DNA of 64,000 bases from Oscillospiraceae bacterium (GTDB lineage: Bacteria; Bacillota; Clostridia; Oscillospirales; UBA644): the NCBI GenBank assembly GCA_902783255.1, contig CACZQB010000003.1:62001-126000 (forward strand), written 5' to 3'. The translations under genes were made by a program, and so were the position numbers. A model generated the notes under the pieces. The model was not told where the DNA came from. It saw only the letters and a list, made by a program, of their open reading frames with translations, and did no database searches. Positions 62,775-64,000 of this stretch are shown piece by piece; the first letter of the stretch is position 1; every line of letters starts with the position of its first letter.

Positions 62775-63101
62775 TCAATACCGCAGCACGGTGATCTCCG
62801 TATATTTTTTCATATCGTGCAGTTCTTTTTCGACCGCCCTTCGCAGTATATCGAGTTTTCTGTATACAGATGTCGGAGAAAACCAGCACTCAATTGAAAC
62901 AGCGTTGACGTTTCTTCTTCCGTTCTCAAAAAAATAAGAAAATATTCTGTCAAATTCCGCCCTTGTTCCATCCCCCTCACTTTCGATTTTGAAAAGCGCG
63001 TTTTCGACTGCCTTTCTTTCGGGAAAACTCCGTACAGGCTTTTCGTAATATTTTCTGATAAGTTTTATGCAGTTTTTTCTGTATGCCGAACTGTTTTTCA
63101 G
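62775..63101 (-). CDS. Phage-type HTH regulator without a normal start codon
   Basis: An open frame of about 108 codons ends at the TGA 62775-62777. It reads like a small phage transcription regulator: RKYYEKPVRSFPERKAVENA, then CWFSPTSVYRKLDILRRAVE, a helix-turn-helix near the C-terminus. There is no ATG, GTG or TTG at the N-terminal end; AAAAGGGG is followed by a CTG at 63101. It may use CTG or be a decayed gene. It is divergent from the XRE repressor. Confidence 0.5.
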   Translation of the reverse strand: MKNSSAYRKNCIKLIRKYYEKPVRSFPERKAVENALFKIESEGDGTRAEFDRIFSYFFENGRRNVNAVSIECWFSPTSVYRKLDILRRAVEKELHDMKKYTEITVLRY

Positions 63102-63146
63102 TGTTTTTGCTACCCCTTTTATAATAAAAAAATTTTAAACTACCTC

Positions 63147-63175
63147 TTGACAAATCACAAAAAGTGAGATATAAT
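63147..63175 (+). promoter_or_regulatory. Promoter of the XRE repressor with an operator-like repeat
   Basis: TTGACA (63147-63152) and TATAAT (63170-63175) are 17 bp apart. TCAC (63155-63158) and GTGA (63164-63167) form an inverted repeat in the spacer, a likely repressor site. Confidence 0.75.
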
Positions 63176-63215
63176 TGTCACACAAGTAGAATTATGTTAG
63201 AAGGAAATGGGAAAA

Positions 63216-63599
63216 ATGACATTTGGAAACAAACTTCAAACTCTGAGAAAAATGAGACACATGAAACAACGTGAACTTGCCAAGGAGTTCGGCGTAGCAC
63301 TAAGCACAATTGCCATGTGGGAAACAGCTAACAGAGCACCAAGCAAGGATATGATAGTCAAAATTGCCGATTATTTCTCGGTTTCTACCGATACACTTCT
63401 ACGTGATAATATAGAGCTTGAATTTGATAGCAATAATAGTTTAAAGCACGATGCTCGTTTTGACGAAGAGATTATTTCTTTGAGAAATACCCTACATTCC
63501 CGTTCCGAAATGCGCGCGCTTTTTTCCGTTTCGAAAAGCGCAAGCAAGGAAGATATAGAAAAAGCAATTAAAATTATAGAGGCGCTGAAGCAGTTTTAA
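63216..63599 (+). CDS. XRE-family transcriptional repressor
   Basis: A 127-residue regulator. The HTH is at residues 1-60 (TLRKMRHMKQRELAKEFGVA then LSTIAMWETANRAPSKD). The C-terminal region is helical. AAGGA is 10 bases before the ATG at 63216, but only one base before the ATG at 63207, so the later start is chosen. It looks like the master repressor of a prophage or integrative element. Confidence 0.88.
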   Translation: MTFGNKLQTLRKMRHMKQRELAKEFGVALSTIAMWETANRAPSKDMIVKIADYFSVSTDTLLRDNIELEFDSNNSLKHDARFDEEIISLRNTLHSRSEMRALFSVSKSASKEDIEKAIKIIEALKQF

Positions 63600-63600
63600 A

Positions 63601-63813
63601 ATGGACGATATACATGTAAGGCTTTTAAAGCTTCCGTCGACCGTATACGGCGTGACCGTAAGAGACGAAAACGGAGATTTTAACGTTTATATCAATTCAA
63701 ATCTTTCATCTTCCGCGCAGTCAAGGGCGCTTGAACACGAGATGAAGCACATTAAACGCGGAGATTTTTATTCAGACGAGTGCATAGAAACGCTTGAAGA
63801 AAACATGCCGTGA
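63601..63813 (+). CDS. Short ImmA/IrrE-like metallopeptidase
   Basis: A 70-residue protein with HEMKH (HExxH zinc motif) followed by IKRGDFYSDE, as in ImmA/IrrE proteins. ImmA cleaves the phage/ICE repressor it is paired with. It is much shorter than full ImmA (usually over 130 residues), so it is either a mini-form or a remnant. It starts 1 bp after the repressor stop. Confidence 0.75.
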   Translation: MDDIHVRLLKLPSTVYGVTVRDENGDFNVYINSNLSSSAQSRALEHEMKHIKRGDFYSDECIETLEENMP

Positions 63814-63999
63814 TCAGACGGGGCGAAGCTTGCAAAGCTCCGTAAAGATCGCCGTGTCAAAATCACATTCATATCCGCATGGAATAGCTGCCGCTGAGAT
63901 AATATGGTTATTATCAAGCGGCAGTTTTTTTCCGTAAATACGCAGAATTTTAAGGTATATATACCGTAAAAGCGACGCCGCTGAAAGGATCTGATCATC
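63814..63999 (-). CDS. Possible C-terminus of a gene entering from the right edge
   Basis: A 61-codon frame is open from the window edge to the TGA at 63814-63816 and has codon use like its neighbours. No family is recognisable. It converges on the ImmA-like gene with stops touching. It contains the hairpin at 63888-63931, which weakens the case. Confidence 0.4.
   Translation of the reverse strand, partial: DDQILSAASLLRYIYLKILRIYGKKLPLDNNHIISAAAIPCGYECDFDTAIFTELCKLRPV
63888..63931 (+). terminator. Terminator of the XRE/ImmA unit
   Basis: CTGCCGCTGAGATAATA (63888-63904) pairs almost fully with TTATTATCAAGCGGCAG (to 63924) and is followed by TTTTTTT. Confidence 0.7.
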
Positions 64000-64000
64000 C

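Overview
The window looks like chromosomal DNA of an anaerobic, probably gut-associated member of the Firmicutes (class Clostridia). The evidence is a tRNA-Trp T-box leader, an S6:S18-type leader before rpsF-ssb-rpsR, strong TTGACA/17-bp/TATAAT promoters, many lipoproteins with Gram-positive style lipoboxes, an oxygen-sensitive radical-SAM sulfatase maturase, and a scattered set of plant/host-glycan enzymes. Gene density is high, with both strands used in blocks separated by clear intrinsic terminators. The genus cannot be told from the sequence alone.

Layout. 1-2.2 kb: end of a beta-helix/PDZ protein and an alpha/beta hydrolase. 2.3-6.9 kb (minus): a TetR-led operon with two operators over its promoter, an amidohydrolase remnant, an exported flavodoxin, a DUF4405 membrane cytochrome-like protein, a DUF362 lipoprotein and a permease. 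7.2-9.7 kb (minus): SGNH hydrolase and an orphan sugar-binding lipoprotein. 9.9-11.7 kb (minus): TM2/zinc-ribbon protein, a small basic protein and a lipoprotein with a long Ala/Lys/Glu repeat. 12-14.2 kb (plus): URO-D family protein, a NifX-like/His-Cys/SlyD fusion and acylphosphatase.

14.2-21.2 kb (minus) is the most distinctive block: a canonical two-component system (19.2-21.2 kb), then an operon of a carbohydrate-binding lipoprotein, a degenerate response regulator, a degenerate histidine kinase whose phospho-acceptor His is Lys, a VTC-type polyphosphate polymerase and DUF4956. Both transcription units have the same 11-bp-period TTTCAAT direct repeat placed exactly 10 bp before the -10 box, so they probably form one regulon.

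21.5-31.3 kb: glycan enzymes (GH2-like, GH27, GH95-like), a second DUF362 protein, an SDR and a YgjP-like metalloprotease. 31.4-36.6 kb: ArsR-ABC exporter, ECF S component divergent from a C-terminally shortened MocR regulator, and a lipoprotein with two cystatin-like domains. 36.6-39.8 kb: Trp T-box, trpB2, PAP2-like and SGNH proteins. 39.9-47.2 kb (minus): glycerate kinase, zinc ribbon, sigma factor, MsmX/UgpC-type ATPase, proC, AlgJ/DHHW-like lipoprotein, methyltransferase. 47.2-53.3 kb (plus): tRNA-Arg, rpsF-ssb-rpsR, ispF, anSME, an esterase-acyltransferase fusion and DUF6320. 53.4-55.6 kb: Re-citrate/isopropylmalate-synthase family enzyme with its GntR regulator. 55.6-62.7 kb: esterases, cysK, prepilin-peptidase-like protein, deoxyinosine glycosylase, tRNA-Ser and a Gfo/Idh oxidoreductase.

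The last 1.3 kb (XRE repressor, ImmA-like peptidase and a divergent phage-type HTH gene without a normal start codon) looks like the control region of a prophage or integrative element, whole or decayed, that may continue beyond the window.
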